Assembly: GCF_003710985.1 (NCBI RefSeq)
Contig: NZ_RHHT01000026.1
Coordinates: 1-64,000, forward strand
DNA: 64,000 nt
Direction of reading: 5' to 3'
From: Brevibacillus panacihumi
GTDB lineage: Bacteria; Bacillota; Bacilli; Brevibacillales; Brevibacillaceae
Of this stretch, positions 7,237 to 15,389 are shown piece by piece. A program made the position numbers and the translations under genes. The notes below the pieces were generated by a model, which was not told where the DNA came from, did no database searches, and saw only the letters and a list, made by a program, of their open reading frames with translations. Numbering within the stretch: position 1 is the first letter of the stretch; each line of letters starts with the position of its first letter.

Positions 7237-8127
7237 ATGAAGAATGTACATTGGAAAAAGCAGTTGTTTGGCGCAATCTGTCTCACTCTCGCAGCGGCGA
7301 TCTGGGGCGGTGTCTACGTCGTAAGCAAAGTCGTCCTGGATGTCATCCCGCCTTTTACTCTGCTGATCATTCGCTTCGGCATTGCCTTGATCGTACTGGG
7401 CGCTTTTGTCGTCGCTCGCAGGGAATACATCGCCAAAAAGGATGCTCCGCTGCTGATGGCCATCGCGTTTGTCGGCGTGACAATCTCCATCGCCGCGCAG
7501 TTTCTAGGGACCAAGCTGTCATCGGCCCATATGGGGGCGTTGATTACCTCTGCTTCCCCTGCCTTCATCGCCCTTTTTGCCATCTGGATCCTGAAGGAGC
7601 GGATCAAATGGCAGCAGACGGCTGGCATCCTGCTGGCTACAGTCGGGGTGATGATCGTCATCGGCGTCCCGAGTGAAGCGGATACGCATACGTCCTGGAT
7701 CGGCAATCTGATCCTGCTCGTCGCAGCGCTGAGCTGGGGTCTGTATACGGTGCTGAGCAAAAAGGCGACACAGAAATACTCTTCACTCACTGTCACGACC
7801 TATGCCGCCTTTTTTGGCCTGATTTTTTCCTGGCCGCTGTCTGTCTGGGAGCTGGCCGTCACTCCGGTATCCTGGGAGTGGAGCTGGCAAATCTGGATGG
7901 GAGTGCTGTATATCGGCATCATCTCGACTGCCGGAGCCTTTTATCTGTGGAACAAAGGGTTCGAATGGATGCGAGCGGGGAGCGGAGCCGGATTTTTCTT
8001 TGTCCAGCCCATCGTCGGAGCTTTTCTGGGGTGGCTGCTGCTAGGTGAACATCTCGGTGCGGGATTTTTCGCCGGAGCATGCTTCATTTTTCTTGGGGTC
8101 TTGCTGTCCAATCTGCGAACTTCGTAA
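7237..8127 (+). CDS. DMT-superfamily transporter with two EamA domains
   Basis: A 296-residue inner-membrane protein with ten predicted transmembrane helices arranged as two EamA repeats (about residues 12-140 and 150-292). The first contains AAAIWGGVYVVSKVVLDVIPPF and the second LVAALSWGLYTVLSKKATQKY, the repeated W-G-x-x-x-V/L-S-K pattern of this family. Such proteins export amino acids, drugs or metabolites, and the specificity is unknown. The ATG follows GGGAGGGG. A strong terminator follows the stop by 13 bases. The DinB gene to its left may share the transcript. Confidence 0.92.
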   Translation: MKNVHWKKQLFGAICLTLAAAIWGGVYVVSKVVLDVIPPFTLLIIRFGIALIVLGAFVVARREYIAKKDAPLLMAIAFVGVTISIAAQFLGTKLSSAHMGALITSASPAFIALFAIWILKERIKWQQTAGILLATVGVMIVIGVPSEADTHTSWIGNLILLVAALSWGLYTVLSKKATQKYSSLTVTTYAAFFGLIFSWPLSVWELAVTPVSWEWSWQIWMGVLYIGIISTAGAFYLWNKGFEWMRAGSGAGFFFVQPIVGAFLGWLLLGEHLGAGFFAGACFIFLGVLLSNLRTS

Positions 8128-8140
8128 GAAAAAAAAAGAT

Positions 8141-8174
8141 GGGTTGCCCTACGCTTACAATAGGGCAACCCTTA
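8141..8174 (+). terminator. Strong terminator, EamA gene
   Basis: GGGTTGCCCTA (8141-8151) pairs perfectly with TAGGGCAACCC (8161-8171). The left flank is A-rich (a run of nine A) and the right flank TTATCT, so it probably works in both directions. Confidence 0.85.
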
Positions 8175-8249
8175 TCTATGTGAACCCGGGAGGGAAGTAG
8201 AGGAGTACAAACGTTCAACTCGACTACACCGTAATGGACGTATTACGGA

Positions 8250-8576
8250 TTAGTTAGAAGCAGGTTGTTCAGCGGAATCTGCTGCAGGTGCATCGCTGGA
8301 TGCTGGTGCATCAGCAGAGTCTGTAGCAGGTGCGTCAGCTGCAGGTGCATCAGCTGCAGGTGCTTCTGTAGGAGCATCTGCGGATGCAGGAGCATCAGTA
8401 GAAGCGTCTGTGGATGCAGGTGCTTCAGTAGAAGCTGGTGCATCAGAAGGAGTGGATTCGGTAGTACCTTGTTCTTGTTGAGTTGCTGGCTCTGGAGTTT
8501 CTCCGCTGGAGCAAGCTACCAAGCTACCGGACAACAACAGTGCAACCGCTGCGAGTGAAAACCATTTTTTATTCAT
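8250..8576 (-). CDS. Low-complexity Ala/Pro/Ser/Asp-rich lipoprotein
   Basis: A 108-residue secreted lipoprotein. The N-terminus (MNKKWFSLAAVALLLSGSL) is a lipoprotein signal with lipobox LVAC, cleaved before Cys22. The remainder is almost only A, P, S, T, D and E in short imperfect repeats of the type SADAPTEAPAADAPAADAPA. No catalytic or binding domain is visible. It could be a flexible wall-spanning spacer. It lies downstream of an OmpR-type two-component system on the same strand but behind that operon's terminator. A GTGAC...GTCAC inverted repeat (8608-8626) lies just upstream and may bind a regulator. Confidence 0.8.
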   Translation of the reverse strand: MNKKWFSLAAVALLLSGSLVACSSGETPEPATQQEQGTTESTPSDAPASTEAPASTDASTDAPASADAPTEAPAADAPAADAPATDSADAPASSDAPAADSAEQPASN

Positions 8577-8693
8577 CTTTATTTACCCCTTTCAATCTTT
8601 AGCATAGTGACCGTCTCACCGTCACAACTACAGAGTAAAGGGTAAAGGTAATCAATCTGTGTGCGAAATTGGAAAAAAACATGATCAAAATAT

Positions 8694-8730
8694 GAAAAAA
8701 TGATGACCTTCCCCAATGGGTCAGGTCATC
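8694..8730 (-). terminator. Terminator of the OmpR-type two-component operon
   Basis: Read on the minus strand, GATGACCT (8730-8723) pairs with AGGTCATC (8709-8702) and is followed by ATTTTTTC. The stem includes the stop codon of the histidine kinase gene. Confidence 0.8.
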
Positions 8731-10166
8731 GGCCGGTAAAACGCGACGGTCGGAAGCCATACGGTAAAGGTGCTTCCCTCGCCTGGAACGCTTTCTACAC
8801 TGCATTTTCCGTCATGCAGCTCAACCAGTTCCTTGACGATTGCCAGTCCCAGCCCTGTACCCTTGTTCTTTTTGGAACGGCCGCGATCCACTTTGAAAAA
8901 CCGCTCCCAGATCCGGTTCAGATCATCAGCTGATATTCCGACCCCGGTATCTGTCACACGAATCCGCACATACTGCTCCTCAGCGGTCGCCGACAGGCGG
9001 ATCTCACCTTCCTCGGTGAACTTCAACGCGTTTTTGACCAGATTTTTGATAATCTGCGCCACCCGATCCCGATCCGCATAGATTTTCGGCAATTCATCCG
9101 GCACGTCGACCTCCAGACGTATTCCCTTCTCTTCCGCCTCTGGATGGAACGAAAACGCGATCTTGCCCAACAGCTCCTTGACATCCACAGGGAACTTGGC
9201 AAGCGTAACTTCATTGTTCTCCAGCTTCATCAAATCCATCAAATCATCGACCAGGCGATTGATCTGCATGGTCTCGGAATACATCACCGCATAATATTTC
9301 TGGCGTGCTTCCTCCTCTTCTACCAAACCGTCCTGCAAGGCTTCCAAAAAGCCCTGCACGGCAGTCAAAGGCGTACGCAGCTCATGCGATACATTGGCGA
9401 GAAAATCATTTCGCACCTGCTCCAGATGATGGCGCTCCTGCTCCACCTTCTCCAGCTTTTCAGCCATGGTATTGATCGTCTGCGCCAAATCATTGATCTC
9501 ATCCGAGGTGTGGACTTGCACCCGCTCCGCATAGTTGCCCCGCCCGATCTCGGCAGCAGTCCTTTCAATCGTCCGCAGGGGCCGGGAAATCGACCAGGAG
9601 AGATAGGAGACCATCGCTGTCGACAGCAATACCCCGAATAGCGTCGCCCACAGAATCGTCTCGCGCATCTGGGCGAAGGTGCGCTCGATTCCTTCCAACG
9701 GGGCGTGCAAAATGATGCCGCCGTAGATCTTCTCCCCTTCTCCCCAAGGGACAGAGACCGAGAGCATCGGATCGTCCAATCCTTCGATCTGCAGCTCTGT
9801 TACGGCATTTTTCCCATGCAGCACATTATCTGCGATGGAGACCGCAACGGACTTGCCTGTGAACACTTCATCCTTCATCGACGTGGCGACAATCTTTCCT
9901 TCCTGGTTGAACAGCCAGATGCGCGTGTCGTAGGTCTTGTCCTTTTCCTCCAGAATATCCAACAGCTTTTTGTCCACACGGGGGCGCTCCAGAATTGCAG
10001 CATTTACATTTTTCGCCATACGCAGCAATTCTTCTTTTTTGGCGTCATAGAAGTATTCTCGCGCTGACATAGAGATCATGATTCCAGATACGCCCAATCC
10101 GAGCAGGACCGTGGCGAGAAAACTAAACAACAAACGGCGGAAAATACTTTTCGACATCCCCAGCAT
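8721..10166 (-). CDS. Membrane sensor histidine kinase (HAMP, HisKA, HATPase)
   Basis: A 481-residue sensor kinase. Order: transmembrane helix (about residues 8-30), an extracytoplasmic sensor region to about 160, a second helix (WATLFGVLLSTAMVSYLSW), a HAMP domain, then HisKA with the phosphoacceptor His in NVSHELRTPLTAVQGFL. The ATPase domain has the N box (IIKNLVKNALKFT), G1 (DTGVGISADDL) and G2 (GTGLGLAIVKELVELH). It autophosphorylates and passes phosphate to the response regulator encoded immediately upstream. Its stimulus is unknown. The start at 10166 overlaps the regulator's stop by one base (TGATG) and has GGGGTGG upstream, implying translational coupling. Confidence 0.92.
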   Translation of the reverse strand: MLGMSKSIFRRLLFSFLATVLLGLGVSGIMISMSAREYFYDAKKEELLRMAKNVNAAILERPRVDKKLLDILEEKDKTYDTRIWLFNQEGKIVATSMKDEVFTGKSVAVSIADNVLHGKNAVTELQIEGLDDPMLSVSVPWGEGEKIYGGIILHAPLEGIERTFAQMRETILWATLFGVLLSTAMVSYLSWSISRPLRTIERTAAEIGRGNYAERVQVHTSDEINDLAQTINTMAEKLEKVEQERHHLEQVRNDFLANVSHELRTPLTAVQGFLEALQDGLVEEEEARQKYYAVMYSETMQINRLVDDLMDLMKLENNEVTLAKFPVDVKELLGKIAFSFHPEAEEKGIRLEVDVPDELPKIYADRDRVAQIIKNLVKNALKFTEEGEIRLSATAEEQYVRIRVTDTGVGISADDLNRIWERFFKVDRGRSKKNKGTGLGLAIVKELVELHDGKCSVESVPGEGSTFTVWLPTVAFYRPMT

Positions 10167-10861
10167 CAATCTTCCACCCCGAATTTATAGCCAATTCCCC
10201 AGACCGTGTGGATGCACTCATACGGGAGCTTCTCCAGACGCTGGCGTATTTTCTTAATATGCACGTCAATGGTGCGAACATCGCCAAAATAGTCAAAACC
10301 CCACACCTGTTCGAGCAATTGCTCTCGTGAAAGGACGCTTCCTGGCGATTTCGCAAGCTGGACGAGCAGATCAAATTCCTTGGGGCGGAAGTTGATCTTC
10401 TCCCCTGCCGCGATGACTTCGCGCTTGTCTATATCAATCGTCAATTGGTCAAACGACATCACTGTCGCAGCATCTTCCTCCACTTTTGCTTTTGGCTGCA
10501 TGCGCCGCAATATGGCACGAATCCGGGCGACCAGCTCGCGCGGACTAAACGGCTTCGTCACATAGTCGTCCGCCCCCAGCTCCAGCCCCAGGACCCGGTC
10601 GAATTCTTCATCTTTTGCTGTCAGCATGATAATGGGAGTATCCCACTTTTTGCGAATCTCCCGACAGGTGTCAAAGCCGTCCATCTCCGGCATCATCACA
10701 TCCAGTACAATCACGTCCGGATTTTCGACCTCCATCATCTCGATCCCCTGCTTGCCGTTGTGGGCAACGACAAGGTCAATCTGTTGCTTGGTGAAGTACA
10801 AGCGGATGATCTCACACACATTTGGATCGTCATCGATGACCAGTACCTTGGTTTGGCTCAC
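10166..10861 (-). CDS. OmpR-family response regulator
   Basis: A 231-residue regulator: a receiver domain with VLVIDDDPNVCEII, phosphoacceptor Asp in DVIVLDVMMPEMDGF (about residue 53), the conserved Thr in IIMLTAKD and Lys in YVTKPFSPRELVAR. A C-terminal winged helix follows (REQLLEQVWGFDYFGDVRTIDVHIKKIRQRL, then the wing GIGYKF). It binds DNA after phosphorylation by the kinase encoded downstream. The GTG at 10861 is chosen because GGAGG ends 9 bases earlier; a TTG directly abutting that site is too close. Targets are unknown. The nearby lipoprotein gene is a candidate by position only. Confidence 0.93.
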   Translation of the reverse strand: MSQTKVLVIDDDPNVCEIIRLYFTKQQIDLVVAHNGKQGIEMMEVENPDVIVLDVMMPEMDGFDTCREIRKKWDTPIIMLTAKDEEFDRVLGLELGADDYVTKPFSPRELVARIRAILRRMQPKAKVEEDAATVMSFDQLTIDIDKREVIAAGEKINFRPKEFDLLVQLAKSPGSVLSREQLLEQVWGFDYFGDVRTIDVHIKKIRQRLEKLPYECIHTVWGIGYKFGVED

Positions 10862-10970
10862 TGTCCACAACCTCCTTTTCCAAAAAACCAGGCTCGCAGC
10901 CCAGTTCTTATGCAGTCTCTCGTGATAGCCATCGTTTTTTTAGCGACTTTGTCCAGAGGTTCTAACTTTT

Positions 10971-10984
10971 CTATGTTAACATAG
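10971..10984. promoter_or_regulatory. Perfect 14-bp palindrome upstream of the response regulator
   Basis: CTATGTTAACATAG reads identically on both strands and lies about 110 bases before the regulator start. On the minus strand it contains TATGTT, a possible -10. It may be an operator, with no proof from sequence alone. Confidence 0.35.
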
Positions 10985-11037
10985 ATGGCCGTTCTTGTGG
11001 ACGGGAAGAAGTCCTGAAGATTACGCTCTACGGAAAA

Positions 11038-11082
11038 AGAAAAACAAAGCAAAGGCTGAATAAACCAACCTTTGCTTTGTCG
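11038..11082. terminator. Terminator of brnQ
   Basis: ACAAAGCAAAGG (11043-11054) and CCTTTGCTTTGT (11068-11079) form a perfect 12-bp stem. On the minus strand, the direction of brnQ, TTTTTCTTTTTCC follows, so this ends brnQ transcription. Confidence 0.85.
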
Positions 11083-11092
11083 ACATTTCCAT

Positions 11093-12418
11093 CTATTTCA
11101 CATGTGGAACCTCTCGGATGGCCCCCCAGATCCAACCAAGTACTGCACCTGCAACGGCAGGGACGATCCAGCCCACTCCCTGATCGAAAAGCGGCAAGTT
11201 CTTGTAGACCGAGGTAATGCCCTCTACCGGCAAGCCCAGCATCGACGCGCCCTCCACCAGACTGATCAGAGCTGTAAAGAAAATGGCGCCGATATAGACG
11301 GACCTGTAGCCGCGGAATGCCTTGTCCAAAAACGATACCAGCATCAGCACAATCGCGATCGGATAGATGGCCATCAAGACAGGTACGGAATAGGTAATCA
11401 ATTGGGTCAAGCCTACGTTGGCTACGGCTGCACTGAACAGACTGAGGATCAGGATCATGGTGCGGTAGGAGATGCCTGGAATTTGGCTGGAGAAAAAACG
11501 TCCGCATGCCGTCACCAAGCCGACCGATGTCGTCAGGCAGGCCAGCATCACAGCCAAGCCGAGGACGACCGTTCCGCCGCCGCCGAACAAATGATGTACG
11601 ACGCCAGTCAGGATTTGCCCGCCATTTTCAGATTGACCGAGCCCGATGCTCGTCGCACCCATATATCCCAGTGCCAGATAGACCAATCCCAAACCAATCG
11701 CCGCAATGATCGCAGCCTTGATCGTAGAAATCGTAATTTTTCGCGGATTTGTAACTCCGCTCTCCTGTACCGCCACCGTAACGACGATCCCGAAGACCAT
11801 CGCTGCCAGAGCATCCAGCGTCAGATATCCTTCCAGAAATCCTTTCACAAACGGCGAGGATTCCAGATAGGCTCCGGTCGGTTGCCCGATCTCTCCCACG
11901 GGTTTAACCAGCGATCCGATAAACATGAACGCAATGATCACAAGCAGGGCTGGCGTAAGAATTTTTCCGATCCGATCAACCAGCTTGGACGGATTCAGGG
12001 AAAGCCAGAAGGTGATTGCAAAATAAATCACGGTTGTCAGCAGCAGGGGAACCCAGCTTGCTTTTGCGCTCTCGGACAAAAACGGCAGGACGCCCATCTC
12101 ATAGGTTACCGTCGCCGTACGGGGGATAGCCAAAAACGGTCCAATCGCCAGGTAGACGATAAAGGTAAAAATGATGGCAAATACCGGATGCACTCTACCG
12201 GCCAGCGTCTGCAGATTCCCGCCGCCAAGACCGACTGCGATCACGCCCAGCAAAGGAAGCCCTACACCCGTAATAATAAAACCGATGATAGCAATCCAAA
12301 AGCTTGTACCGGAAGCCTGTCCCAACGCAGGCGGAAAAATCATATTGCCGGCTCCAAAAAATAGAGCGAATAACATCAAACCTACAGTAAGGGTTTCTCT
12401 CTTCGTCAGTTCTCTCAT
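11093..12418 (-). CDS. brnQ: Branched-chain amino acid : cation symporter
   Basis: A 441-residue inner-membrane carrier of the LIVCS family, which takes up leucine, isoleucine and valine with Na+ or H+. Twelve hydrophobic segments span the protein. The conserved N-terminal region TVGLMLFALFFGAGNMIFPP is diagnostic. Others are GVIAVGLGGGNLQTLAGRVHP and GYLTLDALAAMVFGIVV. It stands alone between a terminator and an AT-rich promoter region (12420-12480). No T-box or Lrp-type site is obvious upstream. Its neighbour is proline dehydrogenase, which also feeds amino-acid catabolism. Confidence 0.93.
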   Translation of the reverse strand: MRELTKRETLTVGLMLFALFFGAGNMIFPPALGQASGTSFWIAIIGFIITGVGLPLLGVIAVGLGGGNLQTLAGRVHPVFAIIFTFIVYLAIGPFLAIPRTATVTYEMGVLPFLSESAKASWVPLLLTTVIYFAITFWLSLNPSKLVDRIGKILTPALLVIIAFMFIGSLVKPVGEIGQPTGAYLESSPFVKGFLEGYLTLDALAAMVFGIVVTVAVQESGVTNPRKITISTIKAAIIAAIGLGLVYLALGYMGATSIGLGQSENGGQILTGVVHHLFGGGGTVVLGLAVMLACLTTSVGLVTACGRFFSSQIPGISYRTMILILSLFSAAVANVGLTQLITYSVPVLMAIYPIAIVLMLVSFLDKAFRGYRSVYIGAIFFTALISLVEGASMLGLPVEGITSVYKNLPLFDQGVGWIVPAVAGAVLGWIWGAIREVPHVK

Positions 12419-12531
12419 GATGTCTCCTTAATTTTTTAACAAATTAAATTTTTTATAGTATAACTAAATTTCAATACTACATTCAACCTTCGATTCTTGG
12501 AAAGGGATATTCCACCTGTATATTGTTAACA

Positions 12532-12562
12532 CAAAAGACCCCCGGAAAACAATTCCGAGGGT
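12532..12562 (-). terminator. Terminator of the proline dehydrogenase gene
   Basis: On the minus strand ACCCTCGGAA pairs with TTCCGGGGGT (one G-T pair) around a short loop. CTTTTGTG follows. It lies 15 bases after the stop codon. Confidence 0.75.
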
Positions 12563-12576
12563 GTAGATTTCTGTTT

Positions 12577-13497
12577 TTACTTTGTGAACATGCCTTTCAG
12601 CACGAATTTCACGTTGGCAGGACTTTCAGCCAAGCGGCGCATGAAATAGCCGTACCAGTCATTGCCGTAGGGCACATATACACGCATCTTGTAGCCCTCA
12701 TTCGCCAGGTCAATCTGAGATTGCGTGCGGATTCCGTACAGCATCTGGAATTCAAATTGCGTCCGTGGAATGTCGTGCTCTACCGCCAGTTTTTTTACAT
12801 AGTCGATAATCGCATCATCATGAGTGGCGACAGCCGCATACCCGCCACCCAGCAAATGCTGCTTGATGATTTTCTTGTAGTTTTCGTCTACATCCGGCTT
12901 GTTCGGATAGGCCACCTCGGGGGACTCTTTGTACGCCCCTTTTACCAGCCGGAAGTTGACCTTTTTCTCCTTCAATTTCTCGATGTCATCCGCTGCCTTG
13001 TACAAGTAAGCCTGAATGACGGTCCCCACGTTGTCATACTCAGCCAGCAGCTCCTCCAGAATCTCCATCGTGACCTGGTTGTGGGCGTAATCCTCCATGT
13101 CGATCCGCACGAAGATGTTGCCGAATTTTTTGGCAGCATCCAGGATTCGGCGCATATTGTTCATACACAGCTCACGGCTGATGTCCAAGCCCAGAGAAGT
13201 CATCTTCAGCGAGAGGTTGCAGTCGACCCCTGACTGATGGATCGCCTCCAGCGTCTTGATGCAGTAATCCGCTGATACATTCGCCTCTTCCACACTGAAG
13301 ACAAATTCACCCAGATGATCCAGTGTGCAGACGAGACCCTTGGCGTTCAGCTGCCGGACCGCCTGAATCGCTTCGTTGATCGTCTCCCCCGACACAAAGC
13401 GGCTTGCGCCAAAACGCAGACCCCATTTTTTCGCTGCCGCATTCAAGGTTTTATTTTTGGATAAATACAGAAAAAAGTTCTTCATCGCTTGCTCCAT
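12577..13497 (-). CDS. Proline dehydrogenase
   Basis: A 306-residue single-domain FAD-dependent proline dehydrogenase, the size of Bacillus PutB/FadM. It oxidises proline to pyrroline-5-carboxylate at the membrane. Signature segments of the (beta/alpha)8 barrel are NLSLKMTSLGLDIS, FVRIDMEDYAHNQVTMEI, NFRLVKGAYKESPEVAYP and the C-terminal VYVPYGNDWYGYFMRRLAE, which carries the substrate-binding Tyr/Arg-Arg. The start is at ATG 13497 or ATG 13485; both have purine-rich upstream sites. A sigma-54-type promoter lies 45 bases upstream and the divergent gene encodes a sigma-54 activator, so proline-induced expression is likely. The pyrroline-5-carboxylate dehydrogenase partner is not in the window. 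Confidence 0.93.
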   Translation of the reverse strand: MEQAMKNFFLYLSKNKTLNAAAKKWGLRFGASRFVSGETINEAIQAVRQLNAKGLVCTLDHLGEFVFSVEEANVSADYCIKTLEAIHQSGVDCNLSLKMTSLGLDISRELCMNNMRRILDAAKKFGNIFVRIDMEDYAHNQVTMEILEELLAEYDNVGTVIQAYLYKAADDIEKLKEKKVNFRLVKGAYKESPEVAYPNKPDVDENYKKIIKQHLLGGGYAAVATHDDAIIDYVKKLAVEHDIPRTQFEFQMLYGIRTQSQIDLANEGYKMRVYVPYGNDWYGYFMRRLAESPANVKFVLKGMFTK

Positions 13498-13540
13498 TTC
13501 GGATGTCTCCCCTTCAACACGGTACTCTGTTTCTTAACAC

Positions 13541-13558
13541 AAGCATGAATTATGCCAA
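13541..13558 (-). promoter_or_regulatory. Sigma-54 (SigL) promoter of proline dehydrogenase
   Basis: On the minus strand TTGGCATAATTCATGCTT carries GG and GC separated by exactly 10 bases, as in the -24/-12 consensus TGGCAC-N5-TTGC. Only the first base of the -12 tetramer differs. It lies 45 bases before the ATG. A direct repeat TTCCGCGCTG (13562-13571 and 13575-13584) and the palindrome ACATATGT (13615-13622) lie further upstream as possible activator sites. Confidence 0.75.
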
Positions 13559-13700
13559 TTCTTCCGCGCTGTTGTTCCGCGCTGCCATCTGAATAAGCCA
13601 AGCGCCTTGTAGACACATATGTACATACCTTGTCTAATCCTGTACACTTATGATTAAACCCTATCTACTGTATATTCATGTTCACATAGGAAGTGATCAT

Positions 13701-15386
13701 TTGAAACCTTTGTTCTCGTTAGATCTTGCTGTCAAATCGCTGGTCTCCCCCCTCGATCCTGCTGCCATCAGCTTACGTCCGGGACAAATGGAAGGTGTAT
13801 GGCACAACGGACAGGAGCAGATCCCTGTCGCCCTCTTCAAGGAAACTGGCAAGCTGAAGGAGCTATTGCCGCAGTGGATCGGTTCGAAAAATGAGGGAAG
13901 CCTGCGCCCTATCGTCACCGTTGATGCAAACAACCAGCCCACAGGCATGATACAGCCGCGCCAGCTTCTCGCTGCCTTTTTGACGATCGCGCAAAATCAG
14001 TCCGCCTTGCTCGAAACCCTGCTGGACAGCATGAGCGAAGCCATTACTGTCGTAGATATTGAAAATATCGTGCGGTTTTGGAATCGCTCTGCCGAAACCA
14101 TCTACGAAATCGATCATGAGCAGGTGGTTGGAACCTCCCTGGCCGACCATTTTTCCAGCGAGTCGATTCGTCTGCTGGACGCGCTGCATCACGGCACAAC
14201 TGTCGAGCGGGTCTATCACATCCCGCGCCCTGACAGGCATGTATTGATCAACGCTGCTCCGATCCGGCAAAACGGCGCCATCATCGGGGCCATCTCCATC
14301 GAGCAGGATATTACCGAAATGGTCCGCTTGAACGAAGAATTGACGCACACGACTGAGCATCTGCACAGCTTGCAGCAGGAGATGAGCCGGGTACAGCGAG
14401 GGGATGATCCTTTCTTTTCCATTAAAGGGCATTCGGCTTCGATACAGGCCGCGATCCACTCCGCAAAAAAAGTCGCCCAGACAGACGCTACCGTCCTGAT
14501 CTACGGAGAGAGCGGCGTCGGCAAAGAGCTGTTTGCCAAAGCGATCCACCAAGCCAGCCGGCGTCGGGAAAAGCCCTTTATCGCCATCAACTGCGGGGCG
14601 ATACCAGCCGCTTTGTTTGAGAGCGAATTGTTCGGGTACCACAGCGGCGCATTTACCGGCGCAGAGAAAAAAGGCAAGCCGGGAAAGCTGGAACTGGCCC
14701 ATGAGGGGACGCTGTTTCTCGATGAGATCGGGGAATTGCCGCTGGAATTGCAGGTGAAGCTGCTGCGCGCCCTGCAGGAAAAGCAATTTTATCGTGTCGG
14801 GGGAACAGAGCCGATCACAGTCAACACCCGCATTATCGCAGCGACCAATCGGAATTTGGAGAAAATGATGGCAGAGGGGCAATTTAGAGAGGATTTATTT
14901 TATCGATTGAATGTATTTTCTTTGGATATTCCGCCCCTGCGAGAACGTCGCGAGGATCTGCCCGAGCTGGTTCAGCTTTTCTTGCAGGAATACTCGATCG
15001 CACAGGAGCAGCCCGTGCCGCGCATCTCCTCAGAGGTGATGCAGGCCCTGATCGACTACCATTGGCCGGGCAATATCCGCCAGGTGCGCAATGTCATCGA
15101 ACGCCTCTCCATCTTGCAGGAAAATGGGGTTATTCTTCCGGATCATCTGCCGTCGGCCATTCGGCTCGTGTCCCACTCTTCCGGTCCGACACAGGCGCAG
15201 CCGGACTTTTCTCTGCCCGCTCCTGCTGCATACCGTTTTACATCTGCCGATCACGAACGCGAGCGAATCCAGGCAGCGCTGGTGCGTACCTACGGCAATA
15301 AAAAAGCAGCGGCGGATCTGCTGGGGATCTCTCGCGGCACGTTGTACAACAAGCTTCGAAAATACAAGCTGGACGGGGAGAGCTGA
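13701..15386 (+). CDS. Sigma-54-dependent activator (PAS, AAA+, Fis HTH), PutR/RocR-like
   Basis: A 561-residue enhancer-binding protein. An N-terminal sensing region precedes a PAS domain (SMSEAITVVDIENIVRFWNR, about residues 105-215). The AAA+ core follows with Walker A GESGVGKELFAKAIH, the sigma-54-contacting GAFTGA loop, Walker B LFLDEIGELP and the arginine finger region YRLNVFSLDIPPLRER. The C-terminal Fis-type helix-turn-helix is KKAAADLLGISRGTLYNKL. It binds upstream sites and drives open-complex formation by SigL polymerase. Start TTG 13701 is set by AGGAAGTG upstream. It is divergent from proline dehydrogenase and its sigma-54 promoter, which suggests that gene is the target. Confidence 0.92.
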   Translation: MKPLFSLDLAVKSLVSPLDPAAISLRPGQMEGVWHNGQEQIPVALFKETGKLKELLPQWIGSKNEGSLRPIVTVDANNQPTGMIQPRQLLAAFLTIAQNQSALLETLLDSMSEAITVVDIENIVRFWNRSAETIYEIDHEQVVGTSLADHFSSESIRLLDALHHGTTVERVYHIPRPDRHVLINAAPIRQNGAIIGAISIEQDITEMVRLNEELTHTTEHLHSLQQEMSRVQRGDDPFFSIKGHSASIQAAIHSAKKVAQTDATVLIYGESGVGKELFAKAIHQASRRREKPFIAINCGAIPAALFESELFGYHSGAFTGAEKKGKPGKLELAHEGTLFLDEIGELPLELQVKLLRALQEKQFYRVGGTEPITVNTRIIAATNRNLEKMMAEGQFREDLFYRLNVFSLDIPPLRERREDLPELVQLFLQEYSIAQEQPVPRISSEVMQALIDYHWPGNIRQVRNVIERLSILQENGVILPDHLPSAIRLVSHSSGPTQAQPDFSLPAPAAYRFTSADHERERIQAALVRTYGNKKAAADLLGISRGTLYNKLRKYKLDGES

Positions 15387-15389
15387 TCC

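Noticed and set aside
8265..8558. Possible CRISPR-like or tandem-repeat array, and a Cys-rich plus-strand frame
   Set aside because: The repeats are the codon-level echo of the Ala/Pro/Asp-rich lipoprotein on the minus strand, irregular in length and without spacers.
11072..12364. A 430-codon open frame on the plus strand opposite brnQ
   Set aside because: It is the exact antisense shadow of brnQ, with Arg/Gln/His-rich composition, no ribosome site, and the brnQ terminator at its start.
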